DNA from: Oscillospiraceae bacterium
GTDB lineage: Bacteria > Bacillota > Clostridia > Oscillospirales > CAG-272
Length of the DNA: 52,632 bases
NCBI GenBank assembly: GCA_015065205.1
Contig: SVQS01000001.1
Span: 1 to 52,632, forward strand
Reading direction: 5' to 3'
This document shows, in pieces, positions 6,705-14,287 of the stretch. Each line of letters starts with the position of its first letter. Positions within the stretch are counted from its first letter, which is position 1. The translations under genes and the position numbers were made by a program. Below the pieces are notes generated by a model, which was not told where the DNA came from, did not search any database, and saw only the letters and a program-made list of their open reading frames with translations.

Positions 6705-7280
6705 TTAATCTTGACCGAGTCTTATTCTCTCACCCGCCCATGCTTTGCGGACTGCCGTATGATGCCACAGGTTGATAAAGGGGAAAATGGGAATTGCTAC
6801 AAGGAAGATCCATTGCGGTGGATTTCGCATTAAAAAAGATCCCACATCTTGCCATAAAGTAAAAGGAAGAATGAACTGCCCCAATATAAAGATCCATGCA
6901 GGTGGATTTTTAATGAAAAACATAATCATATTTACAACAACAAACACGGCACATTCGATACAAAACTCTTTTGTTCTTATCACCTTTTTAAGATCTTCTT
7001 TGCGATTATACTTTTCTGCTCCAAGACCATTCAAAAACTCTTTGCGAGCAATAGTATTCTTTGCGTGCGGAATACAAATTATTAGAGTGCTGATAATGGG
7101 AAGGCAAATACGTATAAAAGCATTAACAGCATAGATTCCGGTATCTGTGTCACCGAAGATAGCATTGAAAATTGTTACCACTATCGCAATGGAAAATAGA
7201 TATAAAATGATTATACTACCAATTAAAATGGCTATGTTAACAGCAAAAAGTTTTGCAGCTTTTATAATTGCGTTTTTCAT
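6705..7280 (-). CDS. Unknown membrane protein, 4-5 helices, with duplicated (R/K)NPPxWIF motif
   Basis: This 191-residue integral membrane protein is not one I recognise. Hydrophobic segments lie at about 10-40 (possibly kinked), 50-68, 108-122, 126-145 and 155-172. The C-terminal half has an internal repeat: KNPPAWIFILGQFILPF...LW and RNPPQWIFLVAIPIFPF...LW, spaced ~28 residues. The middle (residues 70-105) is a charged cytosolic loop. ATG 7280 has GGGAGAA upstream. It lies 18 bp after the preceding membrane gene and 2 bp before the XRE gene. A sensor or target membrane protein of the two regulators is a guess from position only. Confidence 0.7.
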   Translation of the reverse strand: MKNAIIKAAKLFAVNIAILIGSIIILYLFSIAIVVTIFNAIFGDTDTGIYAVNAFIRICLPIISTLIICIPHAKNTIARKEFLNGLGAEKYNRKEDLKKVIRTKEFCIECAVFVVVNMIMFFIKNPPAWIFILGQFILPFTLWQDVGSFLMRNPPQWIFLVAIPIFPFINLWHHTAVRKAWAGERIRLGQD

Positions 7281-7298
7281 AAATCATTCTCCCTTGGT

Positions 7299-8087
7299 TT
7301 ATTTGAGATGAGCGTGAAGCTCATGCTTGAGGCTTCTCTTTAGAACTTTGAGTTTGCAGACGGTCACATTTCCCGAGGTACATTCTCCTATTACGCTTTG
7401 CATCACTCTGTCGCCAATAAAGAATGCATTTGCGTAAGACGGAGAGATGACAAGATAGTGGCATTCTGTTTCACTTTTGGGAAACTCGGGAATGCTGTAT
7501 ATCGTATATTTTTGGGGATTCATTTCGCGATTATTGGGACGAATAAAGCCGCCAAAGCCGCGCAGCTTTCCGGAATCCGATCTATGCATACGATACTCAC
7601 GGTCGTTGACCAACAAAAATATTCTCAAAAACGGGAATGGGATATCGATAAAGTGAATGTGTAGTGTTTTATTTTTTGTTTGAATTTCAATATCCGACTT
7701 TTCACTTATGCCCCCTAGGGATGCAAGCGGTACACGATGCAATCGGAAGGAATACTTTTTTCTAAGGCAAGTGAACCATATTGATAAATATGCCAACGGC
7801 TTGCTAATGAAAAAGCAGAGCATAGGCAGAATTTGATTAACAAAGATAACCAATAACACAAATCCGCCCATGACAGCCGCAACGGCAAGAAAAGGTAAGT
7901 GAGCTCCTGCTTCAATACGGATACGAATATATTTTTTCCAACCGTCTATGTAGTTATCCCACCCCCCATACATAATAGAAACGTAGCGAGAAAAAATAAC
8001 CACTGCCACCAAAGCAATTATCAAACTAATTGTGGATATTATTATAATTTTTCCTTTTGTTTTATTGGAAAGCTTTTTCCTTTTCAT
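7299..8087 (-). CDS. Unknown membrane protein, two N-terminal helices and a soluble C-terminal domain
   Basis: This 262-residue protein has a strongly basic start (MKRKKLSNKTKGK), helices at about 13-34 and 64-90 and possibly a third near 92-108, then a ~150-residue domain rich in aromatic and charged residues (from about KYSFRLHRVPLASLGG). I do not recognise the family. Its ATG overlaps the MerR stop (ATGA), so it is translated directly from the MerR transcript. The regulator-membrane-membrane-regulator order suggests that the MerR protein controls these membrane proteins, perhaps in response to a membrane-active compound. That is inference from context. Confidence 0.7.
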   Translation of the reverse strand: MKRKKLSNKTKGKIIIISTISLIIALVAVVIFSRYVSIMYGGWDNYIDGWKKYIRIRIEAGAHLPFLAVAAVMGGFVLLVIFVNQILPMLCFFISKPLAYLSIWFTCLRKKYSFRLHRVPLASLGGISEKSDIEIQTKNKTLHIHFIDIPFPFLRIFLLVNDREYRMHRSDSGKLRGFGGFIRPNNREMNPQKYTIYSIPEFPKSETECHYLVISPSYANAFFIGDRVMQSVIGECTSGNVTVCKLKVLKRSLKHELHAHLK

Positions 8088-9184
8088 ACAGAGTCGTCCT
8101 TTCTTTCAAAAACGTACCAATACGGTTCATAACCGCCAAAGGCATAGTCGCCCGACTTGTGTTGCACGAGGAGATACTCCTTTCCATCAAAGTTTTTGAT
8201 GATGTATTCCTCTGCTGTCATTTGGGTTCTATTGATAACGAGTCCCTTGGTATAGTTGATGCCCCATCTGGCTTTTGGTGCGTTTGCCTCGGAACGGGCG
8301 TATTTGAGACAGATTCCACGCGGCAAAAACTGCAAATCGGTGATGGCAAGCAATTTTTTAGGAGTATGCTGTCTGGCAGGATCAAAATCCTCTGCGCGAC
8401 GAACAAAATCCACAACGCTCCACGTTCCGCTTACCGCAGGATCCTCTACAAAAGGATAATCGACCTTATCAATATACGGGCGTATCTGATCCTCGCTGTA
8501 AACGATGGTATCTACCTGACGGTACAGGACGGGAACCGTTTTATTGTTATGCGCGCAAAAATAGATGATCATATAATGCTCGCCATCTTGGCGGACGGTA
8601 CGGTATGGATTTGCAACGGTAGAGCTGTGCTTGCCGGACGAGGTATAAAGGATCCCCTTTGTCCAAAAATACGACCATACGGGCGCCCCGCCGGGCATAA
8701 AGATGATCTCTTCAAATATTCCTTCTTCCGGTGGGAGCATTACTGCCGAGGTGAAATCCTTTTCATCACGCAGCATACCGCACTGCTTCCACTTTCCCAC
8801 AACCTCGGGGTCATTGGTAAACGGCAGATTGAGAATCCCGGAGAGCGCTTTTTGATCTTCCTCTCCTACAACCATTCCATTGATGGTTTGCACTTGACCG
8901 CGGATTTGTTCAACAGAGGAAAGAAGAGTTCCCTTTTTCTTTTTGAGCATTTCCTTTTCTTCTTCCTCAGTGGCAGCTAACAATTTTTTGATTTCCTGCA
9001 AAGAAAAACCAAGTTCTTTGTAAAATACGAGTTTTTTGTATTTTTCTACAGCTTTAAGTGAGTAAAAGCGATATCCGCTTGCCTCATCGACAAAGTCCGC
9101 TTTCAGAACCCCCTCATCATCGTAATAGCGCAACGTTCTTGCACTGACGTTACAAATTTTTGCAAAGTCACCTATTTTTAGCAT
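8084..9184 (-). CDS. MerR-family regulator with tandem lipocalin-like ligand-binding repeats
   Basis: This 366-residue transcription factor starts at ATG 9184, placed after an excellent AAGGAGGTGGTGC site; ATG 9208 is rejected. Residues 1-70 are the MerR winged helix (MLKIGDFAKICNVSARTLRYYDDEGVL...YRFYSLKAVEKYKK). Residues ~75-115 are the dimerising coiled coil. The rest holds two related ~110-residue units, starting DPEVVGKWK and DPAVSGTWS, each with a W...YTKG(I/L) segment. Lipocalin-like tails of this kind are known on some Firmicutes MerR proteins and probably bind a bulky hydrophobic ligand. It heads the operon and its promoter contains its probable operator, so it is likely autoregulated and an activator of the two membrane genes. 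Confidence 0.88.
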   Translation of the reverse strand: MLKIGDFAKICNVSARTLRYYDDEGVLKADFVDEASGYRFYSLKAVEKYKKLVFYKELGFSLQEIKKLLAATEEEEKEMLKKKKGTLLSSVEQIRGQVQTINGMVVGEEDQKALSGILNLPFTNDPEVVGKWKQCGMLRDEKDFTSAVMLPPEEGIFEEIIFMPGGAPVWSYFWTKGILYTSSGKHSSTVANPYRTVRQDGEHYMIIYFCAHNNKTVPVLYRQVDTIVYSEDQIRPYIDKVDYPFVEDPAVSGTWSVVDFVRRAEDFDPARQHTPKKLLAITDLQFLPRGICLKYARSEANAPKARWGINYTKGLVINRTQMTAEEYIIKNFDGKEYLLVQHKSGDYAFGGYEPYWYVFERKDDSV

Positions 9185-9206
9185 TGCACCACCTCCTTTT
9201 TCCACC

Positions 9207-9237
9207 ATTATAACATTACAGTTAACTGTAAAGTCAA
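9207..9237 (-). promoter_or_regulatory. MerR-type promoter with 19-bp spacer and 16-bp palindromic operator
   Basis: On the minus strand, TTGACT (9237-9232), a 19-bp spacer and TATAAT (9212-9207). The spacer contains a perfect 16-bp palindrome TTACAGTTAACTGTAA at 9216-9231. An over-long 19-bp spacer carrying the operator is the hallmark of promoters that MerR proteins untwist to activate. It lies 22 bp upstream of the MerR gene's ATG, so autoregulation is strongly implied. Confidence 0.9.
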
Positions 9238-9413
9238 GACCTTTTTAGAAAAAAATTATTTTTTCTTTGCACTTTTTTGACACTTATTCAATAACACTTG
9301 ATTGCCGTTATTTCTCTTATAACACTATTATACAATCATTTGAGTACTTTGTCAATACTTTTTGTAAAAAAAATATAAAAATTTTTGCAAGTGTAAACAA
9401 TTTTGCATTTATC

Positions 9414-9442
9414 TTGACATTGGCACGCAAATATTCTATAAT
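9414..9442 (+). promoter_or_regulatory. Promoter of the flavodoxin gene
   Basis: Consensus TTGACA (9414-9419), 17-bp spacer, TATAAT (9437-9442). The upstream stretch 9241-9413 is AT-rich and otherwise holds nothing I can identify. Confidence 0.87.
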
Positions 9443-9470
9443 AATGATAGTACAAAAAACGGAGATTTTT

Positions 9471-9992
9471 ATGAGAATTTTAATTGCCTATGCTTCCAAA
9501 AACGGCAGTACGGCTTCTTGTGTTGCACGTTTGGCAAAGCAACTGAACGGTTTGGATGTTACACTTGCAAATCTTGCACAGAGTCAGCCCAACGCCGCCG
9601 AATTTGATATGATAATTGTGGGTGCGGCTGTGCATCATCATCGCTTCCCTGCCCCTGTCAAACGCTTTTTGCACGAGCAAAAGGATGTGCTCCTAACCAA
9701 AAAGCTGGGGCTTTTCCTTTTGTGCGGCTTTGCCGAGGAGCAGATGTATTATATAGAAAAGCTCTTCCCTGCCGAGTTGCGAGAGGGGGCGTTTGAGATT
9801 GCCTTTTTTGGCGGCAGCTTACGCTATGACGGCCTCGGATTTTGGGATAAGCTATTCGTTTGGCATTTGCGCTCGCTTATTGTAGAGGCTGATATGAGTG
9901 AGGGCGAGTACATCGCCTCGATGCCCGGGCTGATGCCGGAGAACGTTGACAGAATGGCATCTCTTGCACGGAAAGAGCTTTTTCGGGATTGA
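9471..9992 (+). CDS. Flavodoxin-like protein (HemG/YwqN-type flavodoxin domain)
   Basis: This 173-residue cytosolic FMN-binding protein starts at ATG 9471, with GGAG upstream. The N-terminal MRILIAYASKNGSTASC is the phosphate-binding loop of the flavodoxin fold. FDMIIVGAAVHHHRFPAPVKRFL is the second strand and loop typical of the HemG-like flavodoxin_5 branch, which carries electrons to oxidases or reductases. No haem genes are nearby, so protoporphyrinogen oxidase activity is not implied. It is monocistronic, with its own consensus promoter. It is a good match in length to the family (150-180). Confidence 0.85.
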   Translation: MRILIAYASKNGSTASCVARLAKQLNGLDVTLANLAQSQPNAAEFDMIIVGAAVHHHRFPAPVKRFLHEQKDVLLTKKLGLFLLCGFAEEQMYYIEKLFPAELREGAFEIAFFGGSLRYDGLGFWDKLFVWHLRSLIVEADMSEGEYIASMPGLMPENVDRMASLARKELFRD

Positions 9993-10047
9993 AAAAACAA
10001 AAAAATAATATTTCACCCAAAATGCGGTAAAATATTATAAAAAAGTG

Positions 10048-10076
10048 TTGACAAACAAAATAAAGTGTGCTATAAT
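10048..10076 (+). promoter_or_regulatory. Promoter of tRNA-Lys
   Basis: TTGACA (10048-10053), 17-bp spacer, TATAAT (10071-10076), with TGC before the -10. The predicted start is ~12 bp upstream of the mature tRNA. Confidence 0.9.
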
Positions 10077-10095
10077 ATTTGGGTGAGCGAAAAAT

Positions 10096-10171
10096 GACCC
10101 ATTAGCTCAGATGGCAGAGCACATGACTTTTAATCATGGTGTCCGGAGTTCGACTCTCCGATGGGTCACCA
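10096..10171 (+). tRNA. tRNA-Lys (anticodon TTT)
   Basis: The 76-nt cloverleaf has acceptor GACCCAT (10096-10102) pairing with ATGGGTC (10161-10167), discriminator A, encoded CCA, a standard D arm, anticodon loop CTTTTAA and T arm CGGAG/CTCCG. A hairpin terminator follows directly. Confidence 0.97.
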
Positions 10172-10209
10172 AAAAGAGCAGGTACTACAAAGCAGTGCCT
10201 GCTCTTTTT
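10172..10209 (+). terminator. Terminator after tRNA-Lys
   Basis: AAAAGAGCAGG at 10172-10182 pairs with CCTGCTCTTTT near 10198-10208, ending in a run of T. It begins at the first base after CCA. Confidence 0.88.
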
Positions 10210-10463
10210 GCTAACTCTACGAGTCAAACTCCTACAAATTTTCGCGTGCGAAAATTTGTTAAAACCTGCGCTACCGTGTTTTCCCATTTTTACTGAATCA
10301 GCGCGCAGGTTTGAGTTCTGACTCTCCGATGCTGTTAAAACATTTGAGTTCTGACTCTCCGGTGATGCCCCCTCTCCGTTACCCGTCGCATAGCGACGTT
10401 TACCACCTCTCCTCAAGGAGAGGCTTTCGGTTAGAACATCTCGCTTCGCTTGAATAATAATGT
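10210..10463. repeat. Intergenic repeat cluster downstream of tRNA-Lys
   Basis: No gene is apparent. It holds a perfect 12-bp inverted repeat (10234-10245 with 10248-10259), a 10-bp inverted pair AAACCTGCGC/GCGCAGGTTT (10262-10271, 10303-10312), and two copies of a 19-bp direct repeat TTTGAGTTCTGACTCTCCG (10310-10328, 10343-10361) that resembles the T arm of the adjacent tRNA-Lys with one extra base. A CCTCTCC...GGAGAGG hairpin lies at about 10404-10421. It looks like accumulated repeat debris. Confidence 0.65.
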
Positions 10464-10496
10464 AAAAACGACAGAGATATTTTCTCTGTCGTTTTT
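10464..10496 (-). terminator. Terminator of the htrA-TCS-rlmA-GT operon
   Basis: AAAAACGACAGAGA (10464-10477) pairs with TCTCTGTCGTTTTT (10483-10496), giving U runs on both strands. It lies 9 bp past the glycosyltransferase stop at 10506. Confidence 0.88.
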
Positions 10497-10505
10497 GCTA
10501 TCACA

Positions 10506-11219
10506 TTATACCGGTGTTTTACGGATTCTTCTCTTCATTTTGACGAGATCTTTCAGCATTTTGAGCGTATCGCGGATGATCCGAACCTTGGATTCTCCAT
10601 GGTTGATTACACGCACGGGGATCTCTTTGATCTTCATCTTCATCTTTACTGCCCACAAAATGGCCTCGAAGTCGAAGGCAAAGCCGTTGACCTCGCAGCG
10701 CGAGAAGATCTTTTCCGCCGCATCTGCACGGAATGCCTTGCATCCGCATTGCGAATCGGAAAGCTTGAAGCCGCCTGCGATGCAGAGCACCTTGATATAG
10801 ACTTTGGACATAATTTTACGCAGGAATGTGTAGCCCTCATATCCCGATTTATCAAGGTTGCGCGAGCCGATAACCATATCGGCATCGGGGTTAGCTTCAA
10901 AAGCATCGGCTACCTGCTTGATAACGCCTGTGCCATAAGCAAGGTCGGCATCGGTGAACATTCTCACATCTCCTGTTGCCGCCAAAATAGCGGTGCGGAC
11001 AGCGCATCCCTTGCCTTGGTTCTTTTCGTAGCCGATAACGCGAACGTTGGGCAGGTTGAGCGCTTCAACGGTCTTATCGCAACCGTCGGTGCTGCCATCA
11101 CTGCAAAAAACGATCTCATAATCCTCAAAATTGGCGGACATATATTGGGAAAGCGTTTTTGCACTCTCTGCAATCACGCGATTTTCATTATACATAGGAA
11201 CACAAACCGAAATCTTCAT
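10506..11219 (-). CDS. Family 2 glycosyltransferase (dolichyl/undecaprenyl-phosphate mannose synthase-like)
   Basis: This 237-residue GT-A fold enzyme transfers a sugar from a nucleotide donor, typically to a polyprenyl phosphate, at the cytosolic membrane face. ISVCVPMYNE is the first strand, SDGSTDG (40-46) the nucleotide-binding loop, and TDADLAYG (89-96) the DxD metal motif. DSQCGCKAFR and NGFAFDFE are further conserved blocks of the DPM1-like branch. No transmembrane tail is present, unlike bactoprenol glucosyltransferases. It is the last gene of the minus-strand operon, 3 bp after rlmA. The acceptor is unknown. Confidence 0.88.
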   Translation of the reverse strand: MKISVCVPMYNENRVIAESAKTLSQYMSANFEDYEIVFCSDGSTDGCDKTVEALNLPNVRVIGYEKNQGKGCAVRTAILAATGDVRMFTDADLAYGTGVIKQVADAFEANPDADMVIGSRNLDKSGYEGYTFLRKIMSKVYIKVLCIAGGFKLSDSQCGCKAFRADAAEKIFSRCEVNGFAFDFEAILWAVKMKMKIKEIPVRVINHGESKVRIIRDTLKMLKDLVKMKRRIRKTPV

Positions 11220-11222
11220 AAG

Positions 11223-12053
11223 TTAATCTCCTTTTTGGTAAGTAAAAATATCAAAGTCAAGTTCTGTTTGTAGGGTGTCAATATTCCGCAGTTTTATACG
11301 GTCTGCCTCGGACGTGCGCCAATAATATGGCGTCATTGAAAACAGTGCCCCGATGGTCTCTCTACCCTCGACAGTAACGGTATGGATCAAGCGACGGCGG
11401 TCCACTTCCTTCATTTCTGTTGGCAAATCGGCTCTGCCGGGATTGAGATAGGGATTCTCGTAAAGCACTTGCTTTAGCCCCATCAAATGTCGCTCGCCCG
11501 CACCAACGAGAATGAGGTATCCGCCCTTTTTGAGCACGCGCAAAAATTCGCTCTCGCAACAAGGTGCAAAAAGATTGGTAACGACATCACAGGAGGCATC
11601 CCTCACAGGTAGCGAGAAAATACTGCCCACCGCAAATGCGGCACCTGTGACATTCTGTTTTGCCTGTTTTGCGGCAGAATCGATGCCTGCGCGCGAAAGG
11701 TCTACGCCCAAGACGGCACAATTCCCTGCCATCCGATTGGTATAATAGCCCTCACCGCATCCCGCATCGAGCACGGTTTCGGCTTTTAAATTTTGCAAAA
11801 TAGCGTTCAGTTCGTTTGAAAGCGGCTCGTAATATCCCGCATTCAAAAAAAGCTTGCGCGCATTGACTGCCTCTTTCAAATCCCCTTCTCCATCCCCCGG
11901 ACGGGTAAGATTGAGATATCCGCTACGGGCAAAATCGTAAGAGTGTATTCGCGTACCTGTGCATCGGCAAGACTTTCCCTCTTCGTCCGCTTGCATTGAG
12001 GCGGCACACACAGGACAGCGCAACATTGCAAGAACAGTATCGTTCACTGTCAT
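11223..12053 (-). CDS. rlmA: 23S rRNA (guanine-N1)-methyltransferase, RlmA family
   Basis: This 276-residue SAM-dependent methyltransferase has an N-terminal zinc ribbon (C13, C16 and C29/C31 with H37: LRCPVCAASM...CTGTRIHSYD) and the RlmA-typical block DFARSGYLNL...NARKLFLNAGYYEPL. Its class I SAM site is VLDAGCGEGYYT. Family members methylate N1 of G745 or G748 in helix 35 of 23S rRNA; in Gram-positives the RlmA(II) type acts on G748 and influences tylosin response. Its ATG overlaps the kinase stop (ATGA). Presence in an envelope-stress operon is odd, but the overlap implies co-translation. Confidence 0.85.
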   Translation of the reverse strand: MTVNDTVLAMLRCPVCAASMQADEEGKSCRCTGTRIHSYDFARSGYLNLTRPGDGEGDLKEAVNARKLFLNAGYYEPLSNELNAILQNLKAETVLDAGCGEGYYTNRMAGNCAVLGVDLSRAGIDSAAKQAKQNVTGAAFAVGSIFSLPVRDASCDVVTNLFAPCCESEFLRVLKKGGYLILVGAGERHLMGLKQVLYENPYLNPGRADLPTEMKEVDRRRLIHTVTVEGRETIGALFSMTPYYWRTSEADRIKLRNIDTLQTELDFDIFTYQKGD

Positions 12054-13570
12054 TCCTCCAATTGTTCTATTGTTTCGCGCGTTTCCTGCGCGGAATCAAG
12101 AATGTCAAGTTCAAACCAGAAAGTAGAACCTACCCCCACTTGACTCTGTACACCGTAGGCGGCATTATGGAGCTCCAGCACGCCCTTAACGATGGAAAGA
12201 CCAAGACCTGTTCCGATCATAGCGCGGCGGTGAACCTTATCTACCTTGTAGTAACGATCCCAAATTTGTGGGATTTCATCCTCCGCAATGCCCTGTCCCG
12301 TATCGGCGACGCTGATGCGTACGCGATTATTTTGTACCGTTTGTTCAACCGTAACAGAGAGGTCGTCACCGGTATAGTTGATTGCATTATTGATGAGATT
12401 ATAAAGCACCTGCAGAATCATTCCGCGGTCGGCAAAAACCGTGGCACGTTCCTCTGCAGTAAATGTGATATGATAACCTTGATGCGCCGTAAAAGCATCA
12501 TAACGGTTCATTACTTCTTCGACGGCGGCTGTCAGGTCAAATTCTTCAAACATCGCCTTGCGCGATCCGGATTGAATTTTGGAAAGGTCTAAAAGGTCAT
12601 TTACAAGCTCGGAAAGTCGCGTGGTTTCGTCAATGACCACCTGAATATTCTCGGCGGAATTTTCTCCCGGAATATCACGCATAATCTCGCTATATCCTTT
12701 AATCATAGTCAAAGGAGTGCGGAGATCGTGCGAAATGTTGGCAATGAGCTCCTTTTGCAAACGGTCAAGACGTGAAAGCTCGTAGGACGCATAGTTGAGC
12801 GTATCGGCAAGCTCGCGCGTTTCGCGATATCCCTCGCCCGAGAATTCAACGTCGTATTTACCGTATGCCAACTGCTTTGCTGCCTCATTCATTTTTACAA
12901 GCGGCGAGGATATGTGGCGGTAAAGGTAAAAGACCATAACACCTGCGCAAACCAAAAGAATGGAAAGTATCCAAAGGAATTGCGTTTGCAAAATCTCAAC
13001 GGTAGTTGCCAACGGTTGAGGCGCAGCATCGAGCAAAATAAGATAGATGCTGCCACTATTCCCTTGTGCAAGACGCATATGCAACAATCTGGCACCGGGG
13101 GAATCGTTCTGTTGAAAGCGAAAAGTCGGAAACGCTCGACCGGAAATCTCAACCCCGCCAAAGGTAAAATGACCTGTGTAGCTGCCTTCGTTTTCGGCAG
13201 CCTTTTGATAATATTTTGTTAACAGTTGTGTTGGCAGTTTGATGCCGGTTGTTTGCCCGGTTGCATCTATACTGAGCACTTGCACGGGCGCATCTCTATC
13301 CATTCGATAAATCGCAATCGACATAACACCATCCATTGCACAGTCATATGCGTGTACATCAAGTGCCTCATCTTCAATGTAGGCGGCAAGCTCGGATGCA
13401 CTGTGTGTCATTGCACGTCGCTTGATCAATTCATAAAAGTTATTGAGCAAATAGACCTGAAAAACCCACATTACCAAAAGAGCAACGGCAACGAATACGG
13501 CAAAGTAGACAATCAGCTTCCAACGGATACTGACACTGCGTTGTGTTGTTTTTTGATTGTTTTTTTTCAT
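12050..13570 (-). CDS. Sensor histidine kinase (HAMP, HisKA, HATPase_c)
   Basis: This 506-residue membrane kinase has two helices (about 17-39 and 196-218) enclosing a ~155-residue extracytoplasmic sensor domain of no recognised family, a HAMP linker (219-272), then HisKA with phospho-acceptor H281 (NISHDLRTPL). ATP-binding motifs are NLINNAINYTG (N box), VADTGQGIAEDEIPQIWDRYYK (G1/F) and GTGLGLSIVK (G2). Its ATG overlaps the regulator's stop. It sits with an HtrA protease, like CssS/CssR in Bacillus, so sensing envelope protein stress is plausible. The kinase itself is not close enough by eye to name CssS. Confidence 0.92.
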   Translation of the reverse strand: MKKNNQKTTQRSVSIRWKLIVYFAVFVAVALLVMWVFQVYLLNNFYELIKRRAMTHSASELAAYIEDEALDVHAYDCAMDGVMSIAIYRMDRDAPVQVLSIDATGQTTGIKLPTQLLTKYYQKAAENEGSYTGHFTFGGVEISGRAFPTFRFQQNDSPGARLLHMRLAQGNSGSIYLILLDAAPQPLATTVEILQTQFLWILSILLVCAGVMVFYLYRHISSPLVKMNEAAKQLAYGKYDVEFSGEGYRETRELADTLNYASYELSRLDRLQKELIANISHDLRTPLTMIKGYSEIMRDIPGENSAENIQVVIDETTRLSELVNDLLDLSKIQSGSRKAMFEEFDLTAAVEEVMNRYDAFTAHQGYHITFTAEERATVFADRGMILQVLYNLINNAINYTGDDLSVTVEQTVQNNRVRISVADTGQGIAEDEIPQIWDRYYKVDKVHRRAMIGTGLGLSIVKGVLELHNAAYGVQSQVGVGSTFWFELDILDSAQETRETIEQLEE

Positions 13571-14265
13571 ATTTCCTCAAATCGGTATCCCACTCCACGC
13601 AGGGTAACGATATAGTTGCTGTAACGCCCCAAACTCTTGCGAAGCAGTTTAATATGTGTGTCTAAGGTACGTGCATCGCCAAAGAAATCATAACCCCAAA
13701 CCTCGCACAAAAGCTTTTCGCGCGAAAGTGCGATATTGCGGTTGGCAAGCAAGTAGAAGAACAAATCATACTCCTTAGGAGACATATCCACGCGCTCGCC
13801 ATCGATGAAAACGAGACGCGCAGTAACATCGGCACGCAAACCACCCCCATCAAGCTCGATAATAACATTGGGCTTGCTTGGTGCACTCGCCTGTGTGGGA
13901 ACGGTTTTGACACGCTTCATAATTGCCTCAATGCGCAACATCAGCTCCTTGGGGGAGAAGGGCTTGATGACATAGTCATCAATTCCCACCTCAAAGCCGT
14001 TGATGCGGTCATATTCCTCACCTCGTGCAGATAGCATAATAATGGGTGTTTGCGAAATTTTGCGAATCTCGCGGCAAGCCGAAAAGCCATCCAATTCGGG
14101 CATCATAATGTCCATTATAATCAGGTCATATTCATTTTTTCGGCAAAGTAGAACAGCCTCCATACCGTCACCCGCCTCGGTAACGGTGTGTCCGTCAAAC
14201 TCTGCATATTTGCGGATGATAGAACGAATCCGCGATTCGTCGTCCACTACCAAAATATGATACAT
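13567..14265 (-). CDS. OmpR/PhoB-family response regulator
   Basis: This 232-residue regulator has a receiver domain at 1-118 with acidic pocket D8/D9, phosphorylation site D52 (LIIMDIMMP), Thr/Ser in ISQTPIIMLSA, and K106 in VIKPFSPKEL. The C-terminal winged helix (about 135-232) includes PKEYDLFFYLLANRN and DTHIKLLRKSLG...RGVGYRFE. It binds DNA as a phosphorylated dimer. It lies 22 bp after htrA and overlaps the cognate kinase by four bases. The likely targets include its own operon. Confidence 0.95.
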   Translation of the reverse strand: MYHILVVDDESRIRSIIRKYAEFDGHTVTEAGDGMEAVLLCRKNEYDLIIMDIMMPELDGFSACREIRKISQTPIIMLSARGEEYDRINGFEVGIDDYVIKPFSPKELMLRIEAIMKRVKTVPTQASAPSKPNVIIELDGGGLRADVTARLVFIDGERVDMSPKEYDLFFYLLANRNIALSREKLLCEVWGYDFFGDARTLDTHIKLLRKSLGRYSNYIVTLRGVGYRFEEI

Positions 14266-14287
14266 TCGATCTCATCCTTTCAAAAAA

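Noticed and set aside
8057..8980. 307-codon plus-strand frame opposite the MerR gene
   Set aside because: The MerR frame has an excellent RBS, conserved HTH and promoter; the opposite frame lacks all of these.
10599..11273. 224-codon plus-strand frame opposite the glycosyltransferase
   Set aside because: It is a shadow of a clear GT2 gene with DxD motif.
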